64,000 nt of DNA from Artocarpus heterophyllus (taxonomy: Eukaryota > Streptophyta > Magnoliopsida > Rosales > Moraceae), in the NCBI GenBank assembly GCA_025403435.1, contig CM046347.1, forward strand, positions 19,301,507 to 19,365,506, read 5' to 3'. The notes beneath the pieces were generated by a model that did no database searches, was not told the DNA's origin, and saw nothing but the letters and a program-made list of their open reading frames with translations. Of the stretch, positions 11,030 through 22,340 are shown one piece after another. A program made the position numbers and the translations under genes. Each line of letters opens with the position of its first letter. The stretch's first letter is position 1.

Positions 11030-12520
11030 CATACCCAATAGTTTTGGATATTTGTTTTGCATCTCTTCTTCTCTTTTATCTGTGGCTTCTTCTACTGAAT
11101 GATTCCTCCATAAAACCTTAACTAGTTGAATCTTCTTGGTCCTCAACTCTTTTTCTTTTCAAACAAGGATTTGTACTGGTTTTTCTTCATATGCTAAATC
11201 TAAAGTTATTTCCAATGGCTCATAACTTAAAACATGCGAGGGATTTGGAATGTACTTCTTGAGCATAGACACATAGAAGGCATCATGTACACTGGATAAT
11301 GAAGGAGGTAAGGCCAATTTGTATGCTCTATCACCAACCCTTTCAAGGATTTCAAATGGGCTGACATACCTTGGGCTTAGCTTTCCTCTTTTTCCAAATC
11401 TCATTATACTCTTCATTGGAGCTACCTTCAGGAATACATGTTCCCCAATAGTGAACTCTAAATCTCTTCTTCTTTTGTCTGCATAATTTTTTTGTCTACT
11501 TTGTGCTGTCCTCAGTCTATGACATATCTTTTATATTGCCTTAGCTATTTTTTGTACCATCTAGACCAAGTAATTCCCTTTCTCCAACTTCACCCTAATG
11601 AACTGGAGATCTTCATGTTCTTCCATATAGTCCTTCATAAGGTGCCATTCTAATCGTCGCTTTAACTGTTGTTGTAAGTAAATTCCACTAGAGGAAGTTT
11701 TGTATCCCAACTCCCTTGGAAATCAAGCATTCAAGCTCTTAACATATCTTCTAATGTCTGAATTACTGTCTTAGCCTATCCATAACTTTGAGATGAAATG
11801 TTGTACTAAATGCAAGCTTTGTTCCTATAGCGCCATGTAAACTCTTCCACAATGTAGATGTAAACTTAGGATCTTTATCAGACACTATTGGAACTAGCAC
11901 TCCATGGAATCTGACTATCTCCTTGATATACAATTAAGCATACTAGTCCATGGTATAAGTGGCATGGATAAGTGGATTTTACCAGAAAAAAATAGGCTAA
12001 TTTGGTTAACCTATCCATAACCACCCATATGGAATTAAATCCTTTTTAAGTTCTGGGCAATCCAAGTGCTAAGTCCATTGTGATGTATTCCCATTTTCAC
12101 TCTAGAATCAATAAAGGTTTCAGCAACCCTATTGGTCTTTGATGTTCAATCTTAACTTGTTGAAAGTTAAATGTTCAGCCAGTAACTTTACTACATCTTT
12201 CTTCATTCCAGGCCACCAATAATGTTGCTTTAGATCTCTATACATTTTTATGCTACCTGGGTGTGTTGAATGAGAAGTCATATGAGCTTCTTCTAAGATG
12301 TCTTCTTTAATGGCCTTAACAAACGGCACACTTAGCCTCCCTCTATATCTTATAATCCCATCTTCAGTAACTGAGAAGTTTGGTTTCTGTTCTGCATCAA
12401 TTTTGTTTCTCAACCCAATCAAATACTTGTCCACCTTTTGACCTTCTTTAATTTTATCTTGTAGCACAGGTTACAAAACTAGAGCTGACAATCTATTTGT
12501 TATTCCTTTCGAGACTATTT
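11030..12520 (-). pseudogene. pol: Element C integrase and chromodomain (degenerate)
   Basis: Read on the minus strand, 12467-12129 carries the integrase zinc-binding region (HMTSHSTHPGSIKMYRDLKQ followed by HYWWPGMKKDVVKLL). The core around 11880-11840 still shows the SDKDPKF segment with one catalytic Asp. The region of the catalytic Glu near 11770 is frameshifted. 11416-11159 gives the GPY/F-type module (GKLSPRYVSPFEIL, with Gly changed to Ser) and HDAFYVSMLKKY. The chromodomain tail (KVLWRNHSVEEAT) follows down to about 11030, after a stop at 11158. Several stops and shifts break it. It is a Ty3/gypsy chromovirus fragment related to element D, unable to make active integrase. Confidence 0.8.
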
Positions 12521-14050
12521 CAGGCTCTAACCTTTACAAATCCAATAATATTCATTTTTGAATGACATGGAGGGATAACAATGATTTTTTACTAAAGGCA
12601 TTAGTGACCATATTTGCTTTACTAGGATAGTAATTGATTACACAATCATAGTAAGTCATAAGTTCCAACCATCTACACTGCCTCATATTCAACTCCTTCT
12701 AGGTGAAGAAGTATTTTAGACTCTTATAGTCAGCATAAATCTCACACTTTTCACCATACAGGTAGTGTCTCTAGGTTTTCAAAGCAAGGATTATAGCAGC
12801 AAGTTCCAAATCATAAGTTGGGTAATTCTTTTCATACTCTTTTAGTTTCCTTGAGGCATATGCAATTACCTTCCCATTCTGCATTAACACACAGCCTAAA
12901 CCATTCTTAGAGGCATCACTATACACTACAAATCCACTAGTTCCTATTGGAATGGCAAGCACTGGAGCTGTGATTAGCTTATGCTTCAATTCTTGAAAAT
13001 TCCTTTTACAAGCATCACTCCACTAGAATTTCAATTTCTTTCTAGTTAGCGATGTTAAGGAAGTGGCTATTTTAGAAAATCCCTCAACAAATCACCAATA
13101 GTACCCCGCCAGTCCTAAAAAGCTCCTAACTTTTGATACATTTGTTGGTGTTGGCCAATTAGCAACAGCTTCCACTTTACCTAGATCAACAGAAATTCTA
13201 TTCGTGGGCACTATATGTCCTAGGAATTCCACTTGTTCTAGCCAAAATTCACACTTCTTAAATTTGGCATACAACTTATTTTCCTTAAGAACTTGCAGCA
13301 TAATTCTTAAGTGTTCTTCGTGTTCTTCCTAACTCTAAGAATAGATCAAAATATCATCAATGAACACAATCACAAATTTATCAAGAAACTATCCTATTCA
13401 TGAACTACATAAATACAACAGGAGCATTTGTTAAACCAAAAGGCATCACTAAAAGTTCATAATACTCATACCTTGTTCTAAAGGCAGTCTTCTGCACATC
13501 TTCTTCTTTGATCTTCAATTGATGATATCCACTCTGCAAATCAATTTTTTAGAAAATAGAAGTACCCTGTAATTGATCAAACAAATCATCTATCCTTAGA
13601 AGTGGATACTTATTCTTAATGGTCACTTTGTTTAACTCTCTATAATCAATACATAACTGCAACGTGCCATCCTTTTCTTTACAAATGACATAGGTGCTCC
13701 CCTAGGAGAATAACAAGGGCATATAAAACCTGTATCAATCAATTCTTGCAATTGCACCTTCAACTCCTTTAATTCTATCGGTGCCATTCCATAAGGTGCC
13801 TTGGAAATTGGTGCAGTTCCTAGTACAAGATCCATTTCAAACTCAATCTCTCAATCTGGTGGCAATCCTAGTAAGTCATCTTGGAACACTGCTAAAAACT
13901 CTTGAACCATGTTTACATCTTCTAGCTTTAACTTCTATTCCATTAAAGTATTCATCACACTAGCCAAATAGCCAACATAACCTTTGCTAAGCATCTTCTA
14001 AGCCTTCATTGCAGATAATTGGTATAGATGATCTTCCTGTTACTCTAGAC
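12521..14050 (-). pseudogene. pol: Element C protease linker, reverse transcriptase and RNase H (degenerate)
   Basis: On the minus strand, 13835-13632 holds the N-terminal RT region ([20 protein letters not shown]). The catalytic FIDDI motif lies at about 13375-13340. The thumb region KFKKCEFWLEQVEFLGHIV and LGLAGYYW lies in 13301-13092. The RNase H region ([20 protein letters not shown]) lies in 12989-12771. Frameshifts occur near 13670 and stops separate the pieces. The homology ends near 14050 in the linker just before RT, so protease and gag are missing and the element is truncated there. Confidence 0.82.
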
Positions 14051-14775
14051 ACAACTATTTTTGCTAAATTTTGGCAAATTGCTTATGTTTTTGTACAATT
14101 TCGGTGAGTTCTAAAATTTTCATGTTTAACTTTTCTTAAAATTTCATTACAGTGATGTTTTTACCTGATTTTCAATTCTACCAAAATTTTATCTTAAATT
14201 TTCAATGTGTTTCAAATAGAATTTTACAAAATTTTGTTCACAAAAATCGATTATCTTACTGTTTCCAATAAAACTCATGTTTTGTCTGAAAATTAAATCG
14301 GCCTTTAAGACTACCGAAATCATCATATTTTAAAAAACATCAAAACTTTGTCTTGAAGCAAAGTTTTCCAAACTTTAATTTCAAACATTTTAAACCCAAG
14401 TTTCTCACCTCCAACATCATCACTATACATAAAACACATCATTTAATCATATTATAAAGCCCACTTAACATGTCATATTGCATTCTTAGCATAAACATAT
14501 ACAAAACTCCATAAACACAATCATATTTCAAAGTAAAAGTTTGGGTCTTACCGAGGGTTTCCTTATCTTTTTGATCCTTTTTTGTAAAGCTCAAAATCTT
14601 GCTATTCTTCTCGACTAAAACTATGACAAAACCCCATTAAAAAGCCTACTCAAGAACTCAAGAAAACACTAAAAATCCTCATATAAAGTTTGGATATTTT
14701 ACCTCCAAAGTTGCTTAGACTTGATCACCACGACTTGAACTTGATTCTAAGTTTGATTAAAGGTTGTAATTTTGC

Positions 14776-14808
<33 letters not shown>

Positions 14809-15560
14809 GAACCATGCGAGGGCAGCCGATTTTTTAGGGAAAGAAAATGGATTTTTTTTTTTTTTTTCATGTTATGCATGAAAATGATGGAGACTAACCC
14901 AAAACTTATCACTTAAGCCCTTAACCATATATTATCTTAATCTAGGGAGCATTTTCCAAATAAACCATTGCACCCATCCACACAACCAAAACCAATTCTC
15001 TATGGGAAGATGCGAAAGAAATTTCACTTTTTGGCTGGCACTTTACTTGGGTTCCATTTGTTTTTACACAATCTAAATTTACATGGATAGTATTTTCCTA
15101 TTTGCAAGTATATTTCTTATACTTTTATAAGCTTACATAGCATTCTATATTCATCTATATCCTCCACGCAGTACAATTCCCACACTACTTAGCCTTATGT
15201 AGTATAATTTCTATACTACTTAATTTTATGTAGTATAATCTTTATGCTGCATTATTCTCATATTGCAAAACTTCTTTGCTGCTTAATTTCTATACTGTAT
15301 TATTTTCATATTTTTCATACAATATTTTTCCTTTTGCTGTATTTCCATATTAAAATTTGTTACAACACATTCTATAACTGTTAAGCTTTCTAGCTTATTT
15401 TTCTTTGCTCATCGAAGAACTCTCATCTTCTTTTAATTCGTATTTCCCTCAAGAATATGACATGATTTTAATCTTAAAAATCTTATTATTACTTTTATGG
15501 AATTGCCATAAAAATTAGATTTAAACAATAATACTTTTGATACGTATTTTACTTAACTTA
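14051..15560 (-). other. LTR-like AT-rich block, possible insertion at the break in element C
   Basis: There is no coding content. The block contains a 28-nt poly-A run (14776-14803) and a T run near 14850. On the minus strand a leader-like segment is followed by GGTAAAATATCC, in the same layout as the LTRs of elements C and D. Degenerate ~30-bp repeats with TAGTATAAT occur at 15175-15320. ACACA occurs at both 14049-14053 and 15365-15369, and TGTAACAAAT reads on the minus strand from 15364. A solo LTR at 14054-15364 is therefore possible, but its low-coordinate end lacks the expected TG. Low certainty. Confidence 0.3.
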
Positions 15561-15599
15561 ATTCTTAGATATTATACATGTAATAAACTTGAGAATTTC

Positions 15600-16917
15600 T
15601 CAGAGTATTAGATGAAATATGGCGACCTGAGCGACTAGGAGCTTCATCAATATGGAGAAGATTTAGAGAAATTTCTACACGTATCCCTTATTGAGTTGAT
15701 TGAGTTTTCATTTGTGGAAGTGCACTTTAGCGGCTGTACAGCCTTTTAGAGTTCATTAGTTCTCTTTTTGACGAAGACGTTATGCTCACAAAAGTAGCTT
15801 TATCTACAAGGAAGATCGATTTCCCTATTGCCGATGCAGCTATGAAAAAAAAGAATTGCAGGAAAGGCTGCAACCAAGGAGAAGAAGAAGAAGAAGAAGA
15901 AGAAGAAGAAGAAGAAGAAAAAAAGGCAACGTACGTGCATCAGATACCACCGAGACCAAGAAGACTCCTCCCTGAAACGAATAGATACCACAAATCTACC
16001 ACCACCACCTCCGTTTGAAATTCAATGGCCAAAGTCGAAGAAAAGGAAGGCGGACGAAGTTGAGACATCAATGTCTCCAACGTCAAAAATTGAAGAGGTT
16101 GATGAGAAAACACTTGATGTTCCAAAATGTGTAAGTTTTTTAATGGACAAGGAATCGACTCTCAATGCTGCCAAGAGTTTCAACTTTATGATTGACCAGA
16201 CAAGTTTGCGGAAAAGCCTCTCACGTGGCTCGAAAATGAATCAGTAATCCTCTTTGGACAGGTACTATATTTCATATTTTGCTTTGACTTATTTGTTATT
16301 CCAACTCCAACCATTTATCTTTTGATTTGATGCGGGCCTTTAGATGTATAACATCTTCGCAAACAACACCGAGTTTAAAGTCGATAGGCTTACCATACTA
16401 ATGAGCGAGTTAGATACAAAAGCCCAAAAGGCCGAAGAAGAGAAGACAACTGGAGTCAAAGATCGGGAGAAAGATGTAAAGCAAACGAGCGAAGCTGTTG
16501 CTGTCTTAGATGCATCAAACGAGAGCTTAATCAATCTTAGCAGCAACCTTCATTTATAGGAAACTAAGCTTAAGCAGGCGTAGAAAGAAACTGTAGATAA
16601 GGTGAGTGAGGCCAATGATTTTAAAGAGCAATTTCTTGATGTTCATAGCGAATCCACTCTTCGGGCTAGACTCCAACTCTTTAAGAGTTCAAAGATCGTG
16701 GATGCAAGAATTGGAATATTGATGTAAAAATCACCAAGTTGGAGGACGGACCTATTAGTGCCAGACATCGATTCCAATGAAGATGTTGAACCGACTAGGA
16801 AAGATCCCCATAAGGTTCGTATTGATCAATCCATTGGAACGGATCTTGTTGCTCCATCGAAGGATAATTCTCAACCCCTAATTGATGCAAACTTTTTCAA
16901 CCCTGCCATGCCTTAAG
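15600..16917 (+). pseudogene. Decayed intron-bearing gene-like unit with coiled-coil region
   Basis: I do not recognise this protein. A frame from 15782 reads through a GAA microsatellite as poly-Glu and continues to 16018. A likely intron (GT at 16261 to AG near 16343) joins a segment ending in CTCTTTGGACAG to one starting MYNIFANNTEFKVDRL. That second segment (16344-16559) is charged and heptad-like and could form a coiled coil. A last stretch reads LLVPDIDSNEDVEP and ends in FFNPAMP-stop at 16917. In-frame stops and shifts separate the pieces. The layout (basic/acidic stretch, coiled coil, short tail) suits a transposable-element accessory protein, but a decayed host gene cannot be excluded. 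Confidence 0.4.
15879..15919. repeat. (GAA)n microsatellite
   Basis: About 13 uninterrupted GAA/AAG units. On the plus strand they read as poly-Glu, on the minus strand as poly-Phe. Confidence 0.9.
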
Positions 16918-17144
16918 CTTGATTTCTTTCTTTCTCCTTTTTGTTTTTTTATATGGAGCTTTATTTCAATCATCTTTGTAATCGCTTCTTGTTTGTACTT
17001 TTTGTAATGAAATTTTCTTTTACACAATTCTATCCTTCTTTCCCCCCCTCAAAGTACTGTTATTTTTATTAAAAATTAAAAGGACTTAGAGTTTGTCAAG
17101 GAGTACTTGAGCTAATCAGCCTAAGTTGTAAAATTGGTCAAACC
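16918..17144. other. AT-rich sequence between pseudogene and hAT-like element
   Basis: T-rich sequence after the FFNPAMP-stop, possibly the 3' untranslated region of the unit above. Nothing else is recognisable. Confidence 0.3.
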
Positions 17145-17882
17145 TAGGGGTGGCAATTCACGTCGGTGGGTTGGATTAAAGGTCAATTTTTATATAAACT
17201 AGCTCGATACTGACCTGACCCATAACACAAACGGGCTGAAAAATCTAACTACTAATATGGCTCATTTTGACACGCATTAATGCGAATATGACCAGTACTA
17301 ATTCATTCCTTATGTAACTTATGAAACGTCAATAACCTGCAACCTATCAATAACCGCAGTAACCTGTACTAACTTGTGGCATTTTTAGTTTTGAATTTGC
17401 ATTGATATAACATAAAAACAAACATAAAACAAATTTCCTTAAAATCAAATGAGTTCCATACTACAACAACAAAAAATTATCCTAAAATTTAAAAAAATTT
17501 AACAAAATAATAAGTCTAACACCAACAAAATAACAAGTCTAACAAAATAATAGGTCCAACAAAATAAAAAGGTTTCAAGTGATCAAGCTAAAAGAATCTT
17601 TTTTTTCCTTAAGAATTAAAATCAATTCAGTTTGAAGCTTAGCTTAAAATTAAGTAAGCTAGGGTTTTGTCTTATTCGAATATTTGATAATAGAAAAAAA
17701 AATATTTTAAAAATATTTAAATAATTAATTACGGGTCACATAGGTCATTTTAGTGTCATACGGGTTAACTCGATGGGTTGACACTAAAATGACCCTTGGT
17801 TAATTTTTTTACCCTAACCCATAAAAAAGCGTGTTGGGTTCATGTCGTGTCATCATTTCATAACCTATATTACCAGCCCTAG
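17145..17882. mobile_element. hAT-like non-autonomous element
   Basis: The left end is TAGGGGTGGCAATTC. The right end, read inward on the minus strand, is TAGGGCTGGTAATAT, a ~15-bp imperfect terminal inverted repeat of the TAGGGGTGGCAA class common in plant hAT elements. The flanks GTCAAACC (17137-17144) and GTAAATCC (17883-17890) agree at 6 of 8 positions, as expected for an old 8-bp target duplication. Internal sequence is rich in GGGTTGGGTT-like words and holds a dyad around 17735-17805 (GTGTCATACGGGTTAACTC with TGGGTTGACAC). There is no transposase frame. Family and exact right boundary are uncertain by a base or two. Confidence 0.6.
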
Positions 17883-17890
17883 GTAAATCC

Positions 17891-18053
17891 AACACCGACC
17901 CCAATATTCAAGACAACTAAATAGTCGAACAAACTGAATTCCAACAAAAATAATGCCATAAATTGGGTAAGACAACTAAACCCAACGTTCACTTAAATGA
18001 TATTGAGGAATAAAGATGGTTTATTCAAACCAAAAATTGGGTGTGTGAATCAT
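17891..18053. other. Spacer
   Basis: Short AT-rich stretch with no recognisable feature; it may still belong to the minus-strand retroelement that follows. Confidence 0.3.
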
Positions 18054-18420
18054 ACCAATCGTTGCAGTACCTAACAGCTACTTGCTAGTAACAACCAAGG
18101 CAATACAATGTGTTTTCTCTTTTTTCAATGGTTAGATCAAGCATACCATTGAGCATTTCATCATTTGTTGGCTTGTTCAAAAGAGAATAACCGATCCGAA
18201 GGTTGTGCGCGACAACTTCAGCTGCTATGACAGCTTCAGTTCCATAAATAAGAGAAAAAGGAGACTCATCAAGAGTTCTTGTTTAAGTGATTCGATACAC
18301 CCATAAGACCATCAAAAGTTCTTCAATCCAATGACCTTTCCTCGCCTCTAGCTTCGTCTTTAGGTTTCTGACAATAGTCTTGTTAATAGCCTCTACAATT
18401 AAACTTTGATTAGCTAAAAC
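18054..18420 (-). pseudogene. pol: Tat/Athila-type Ty3/gypsy integrase fragment
   Basis: On the minus strand a nearly open frame shows [18 protein letters not shown], then [15 protein letters not shown], then a stop, then DESPFSLIYGTEAVIAAEV. This is the C-terminal part of a retroviral-type integrase core with the catalytic Glu retained in VEAINK, followed by the segment PFSLIYGTEAVIPAEV-like that typifies the Tat/Athila branch of plant Ty3/gypsy elements. Two in-frame stops are visible (about 18278 and 18078). The rest of pol is absent on both sides, so this is a relic. It is on the opposite strand from the Athila-like LTR at 20853. Confidence 0.75.
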
Positions 18421-19339
18421 AATATTAATTTGCATAGAATAAAGTGTTTGGGCCTCAAATCAGCGTTATTGGGTCATAGTAGACTTCATAAGCAAGGAAA
18501 GTAAATCGTTTATGTCAAAGTTGAGTCATAAAGGAGAAAATAAATAAATAAGAAAATAAGCACTTAAAAAAAAAAAGATACCACACACAAGATTTTTATA
18601 GTGGTTCACTCTATAAATAGAGCTACATCCACTGTTCTTCATTATAAGATGAAATCAGTGCAAAATAAAGTGTATGTCCTAAGAAATGAGAGATTTGCTG
18701 GATGTGGAATTATTCTATTTTTGGAGTGATTTTTGCAAAATTTGAGTGTGAAAGAGCGAATTCGAATGCCTTCTAAATGATGCTTTCAACCTTTATTTAT
18801 AGAAGTTCCTCTCAAGATCATGGGCTTCAATTGATGGAAAAAGTAGATTATATAGTGTTTGAAGAAGTGGGGAATGCATCACTTCCTTGTTGGGTGCGAT
18901 TTTCGTACCATGCTCGCATATGCTACTAAATGAGTTAGCAAAACTTGCCTTGTAACTATTGAACTTGTACGTAGCACGATGATTCCATCAAGCCAATAGT
19001 TGTAATCTAAAATAATAAACTGCTGTCAACCCCTATGTGAATTGAATGAAGATCCTTCTATCAGACCAATCTATTAAATGTTGAGATCGAACCCATCGAA
19101 TCCTTCTAAATGAATGGTCACTCACAAGTTATTAGACTTGCCTTTAGTAGTAGCACAAATTGAACGCCCAAATTGGACTCAAACTGATCAAAGCAACAAA
19201 CATGCTTTCCTTATCGTGCCTTTATTACATGATTTGGGCCTATCCAAATCACACCCCAACAACGCTGAAACAAATTTGATTTTCTTACTCTTCTCCATTT
19301 TATCTTTTTATTTTGTTTTGTTTATTTTTGTTTTTCTCT
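18421..19339. other. Unassigned retroelement-like sequence
   Basis: This stretch includes ATTTTTATAGTGGTTCACTCT near 18592-18612 and CTATAAATAGAG near 18611-18622, words often seen in plant LTRs. I could not define LTR ends. No coding region is supported. Confidence 0.3.
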
Positions 19340-20852
19340 TTTCTTCTATGCTTAGTCCTACATTGAGGACAATGTTAGGATTAAGTGTAAGGGGAAGGAT
19401 TTAGAATTGTTACATTTTTTTTAGTTTTTTATTTGCTTGTTTCAAAAATTAAAAATAGTAAAAATTTTTGGAAATTTTTCTTTTTAGTTTTAGGTTTTTG
19501 AATCTTGTTTTAGGATTTTAGGTTTTTGAGTCTCGGGATACCTTCCAACTTCTTTGATGAGAATTGGGTTTTAAGTTTTAATATCATGACTTTTTGATTC
19601 ATTATGAGTATTGTTTTTAGTCTTGATATCATTCTTCAGTTAATATATTTATATGATGATTATACTCAAATTTATTTTTGCACAATAGCCATGTTATTTG
19701 ATGCAGAGACAAGCGTGCTATGATGAGTAGATTCTTATACCCTTACTTTAACTATCATTTTGGTCTCAACATGTAAGAGTTAGCACGTTAGAACTCTTCC
19801 AGAGATTTTTCAAGGTGAATGGCTAATCAAGCATCACTTGGAAAATGATTTAAGGCGCTAGGATTTGTAGTGTTAAGGCCAAATCAACCAAAGCCCTGAT
19901 TGATATTCTTAAAAAGACATACCCCTAGTAAGCCAAATTTAAGCCTTCATGTCTTTTTCTTTTGCTGACCATATTTTCTTACCTAACCTGGCTATAGTTA
20001 TATCTTACTCTTGTTCTAAAGATGAATCAGAGCTTTAAAGACATTTCATGTATAAGGGAATTTTGCAAGAGATTGGATTTGGACATGAGATAAGTGTGGG
20101 GGAGGGAAAGAATCAAGAGAAAGGAAGGGAAAAATTTTGTAACAATAGCTCAAGAAGAAAAAAATAAAAAAATAAAGAAAATGAAAGAAAAAACAAAATT
20201 AAAAAAAAAGTGAAAAGAAAATTGGGAAAAAATATACAATAAAATTATCATGAGTTTTCCTATCATGACTTTGAATATTATAGGGTTGGTTAAAATGAAG
20301 CAAAGGCCCAACACAATAATGTTTGGCCTACCCTTCTACTTATATGGGTTTTGGGAGCATTACTTGAAGAACTTTGCGATGTCTTGGACTCCATGAATTT
20401 TTTAAAACCTTTGTGATAACTATGTCCTTCCTTCTTTTAGCCACTACCCCTTGGCCTTATTACAACCTATATTAAAGTCCTTTTGATTTTAGGTAGTGCC
20501 TTTAATATATTAAAGATTTGTACCAAAGGAAGAGCTTATAAAGTTTGACACTCTCGTTAGAAATTGGGTGATTGTTTTTGTGAGGGGTATGAGTATTTAC
20601 TTCTTCAAAGTATACAAAACTCATTAATTGTTGATATTGGCTATTTACACATGTATTGAATATGATTGTTGTAGGATGTATCAGCCTTGGAATAATTATG
20701 GATTTAACTCAATGCTTGTTTGATTTCAAGGCCATAATATCATTGTTGTTTTTTGAGACTAAATGTTGGAAGGTAGAGGTTAGTGTTTCTTTTCTTTGTC
20801 TTTGTGTTGAGGTTTTGCTCTAGAACTAGCAAAAAATAAGTGTGGGGGAGTT
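19340..20852 (+). other. Athila/Tat-like 3' internal non-coding region with repeated PPT-like tracts
   Basis: The dyad ACATTG-AGGA-CAATGT (19359-19374) is followed by AAGTGTAAGGGGAAGG (19383-19398). Purine-rich tracts of the same kind recur at 20092 (AAGTGTGGGGGAGGG) and 20838 (AAGTGTGGGGGAG). The last one directly precedes an LTR start. Long non-coding regions with GACAATGT and AAGTGTGGGGG between integrase and 3' LTR are characteristic of Athila/Tat-type plant elements as I recall them. An A-rich stretch lies at 20155-20240. No coding frame is supported. Confidence 0.5.
20838..20852 (+). other. Polypurine tract before Athila-like LTR
   Basis: AAGTGTGGGGGAG plus two T residues abuts the TGATAAGTGC LTR start at 20853. 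Confidence 0.6.
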
Positions 20853-22340
20853 TGATAAGTGCTTAATTTCACTTATTTTTCTATCATTCTTCCTTGTGTC
20901 TTCTTTGTTATTTTTTGGTTTTTCTTATTTTATATATATATATATATATTGTGTTTTGTGGGTGTTTTAAGATTGTAAAATAAAAAGATGGTAACAATGA
21001 AGATTTACGAGTATTAAAGATCATATCTACATGTTTTTTTTCTCACCAGGGGTCGTAATATGAGTTTTGGGTGTAAAACGGAAGAAATCAAAATAACAAA
21101 GCAACAACTAGGGCACCAATGCCAACAACCAAAGGCAAGCGCTAGGAAGTGGTGTCCCAACACCTTGGCGTAGTGAGTCCATAGCACCAAGATGAAACAC
21201 GTGCCCATGCTCCCTTTTTGGCGCCCTTGCTTTTTTGGCCATGTTTTACTCTGATTTTTTGGCCAAAAAGGGTCTAAAATTACCCCTTTTCATTCCATCT
21301 TGCAAACCCATAAATACATCACTTTTGGAGCACAAAAGCAAGCTTTTTTTTATCAGTTTTTACCATAGTTTCTCATACCAAGAGGAGAGATGAAAGAGAG
21401 GCTCCAGTGGTGGCTTAAGTAGTATCATCCGTGTGGAAGATTGCTCGATGCCATAGTCATTCTTTTTTTTTTCTTCCTACTTTTCTTTTTCAATGTTTTT
21501 AGTTTAGTTCTATTTGTGGTTAGGGGTGATTACAAAACCCTAGACATGGATATGTGATTGATTTTCAAAATTGTTTTTAATTTTTCAATTGAGATTTTTT
21601 ATGCTCAACTATTATTATTGTTAATGATTATTTTCTTGTTTTATTTGGGTGCGCAACTAAATAGAACTTGAAAATTATCTATTGCTAGGTTAAGATTTTT
21701 GATCAGTAATTATCTTGTTTTTCTAATCGTTAATATAAAATTATGTTCAATAATTGCGAGAGGATTTTATTTGATTGCGATATGGAATGTAACCTAGGTT
21801 GGCTAAATCGAGCTATGTATTTGTTGCTTAAATCAACTTATCTTTCTTATCTTTATGTTTTCGTTGAATTGAATTTAAAGAGCTTGTTCTAGGTTATCTA
21901 ATAGAAAGAGATTTAATAAATAGCTTGTCTTAATAAATGATACGGTAAGAAAAAATTAAGATAGCAAAGCTTGTTGTTATCTACGATTGGTAGTTTTAAT
22001 AGATAATTGAAAATAAATTCTATGATTGATTTTATAGTTAGTCTAACAGTGGAGAATAATCCTTTAACTAATTTTATTATTATTGTTTTGTAATTATTTA
22101 TTTATTTGTGTGTGTGTTTTTTTTTTTATATAGTAATTCAATCAAAATTTAAAAACCCATTTGCCTTTAGTTCTGTTGTGTCTTAGATTTTAGAGCCGAT
22201 AACTAATTAATTAGAACCAATCTTTTGTAAAAATGACCCTTGCTCCCAACTTTATTTAATAATGACCATATTATTAACTAGATTTAATTTGGTACTCCTA
22301 TAAAAACTAATCAAATTTTGACTCTGCCTGGGCTTATCAG
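20853..22340 (+). repeat. Athila/Tat-like 3' LTR (1488 bp)
   Basis: It begins TGATAAGTGC and ends GGGCTTATCA, so TGATAAG/CTTATCA form a 7-bp terminal inverted repeat. A polypurine tract precedes it. A (TA)n stretch at 20931-20949 can serve as a TATA element. The 5-bp flank after it is GAACA (22341-22345). The matching 5' LTR was not found upstream in the window, so the 5' part of this element is lost or replaced. Confidence 0.7.

Noticed and set aside
15782..16018. Poly-Glu protein as a real gene
   Set aside because: The Glu run is a GAA microsatellite; only the wider gene-like unit is reported, as a pseudogene of unknown identity.
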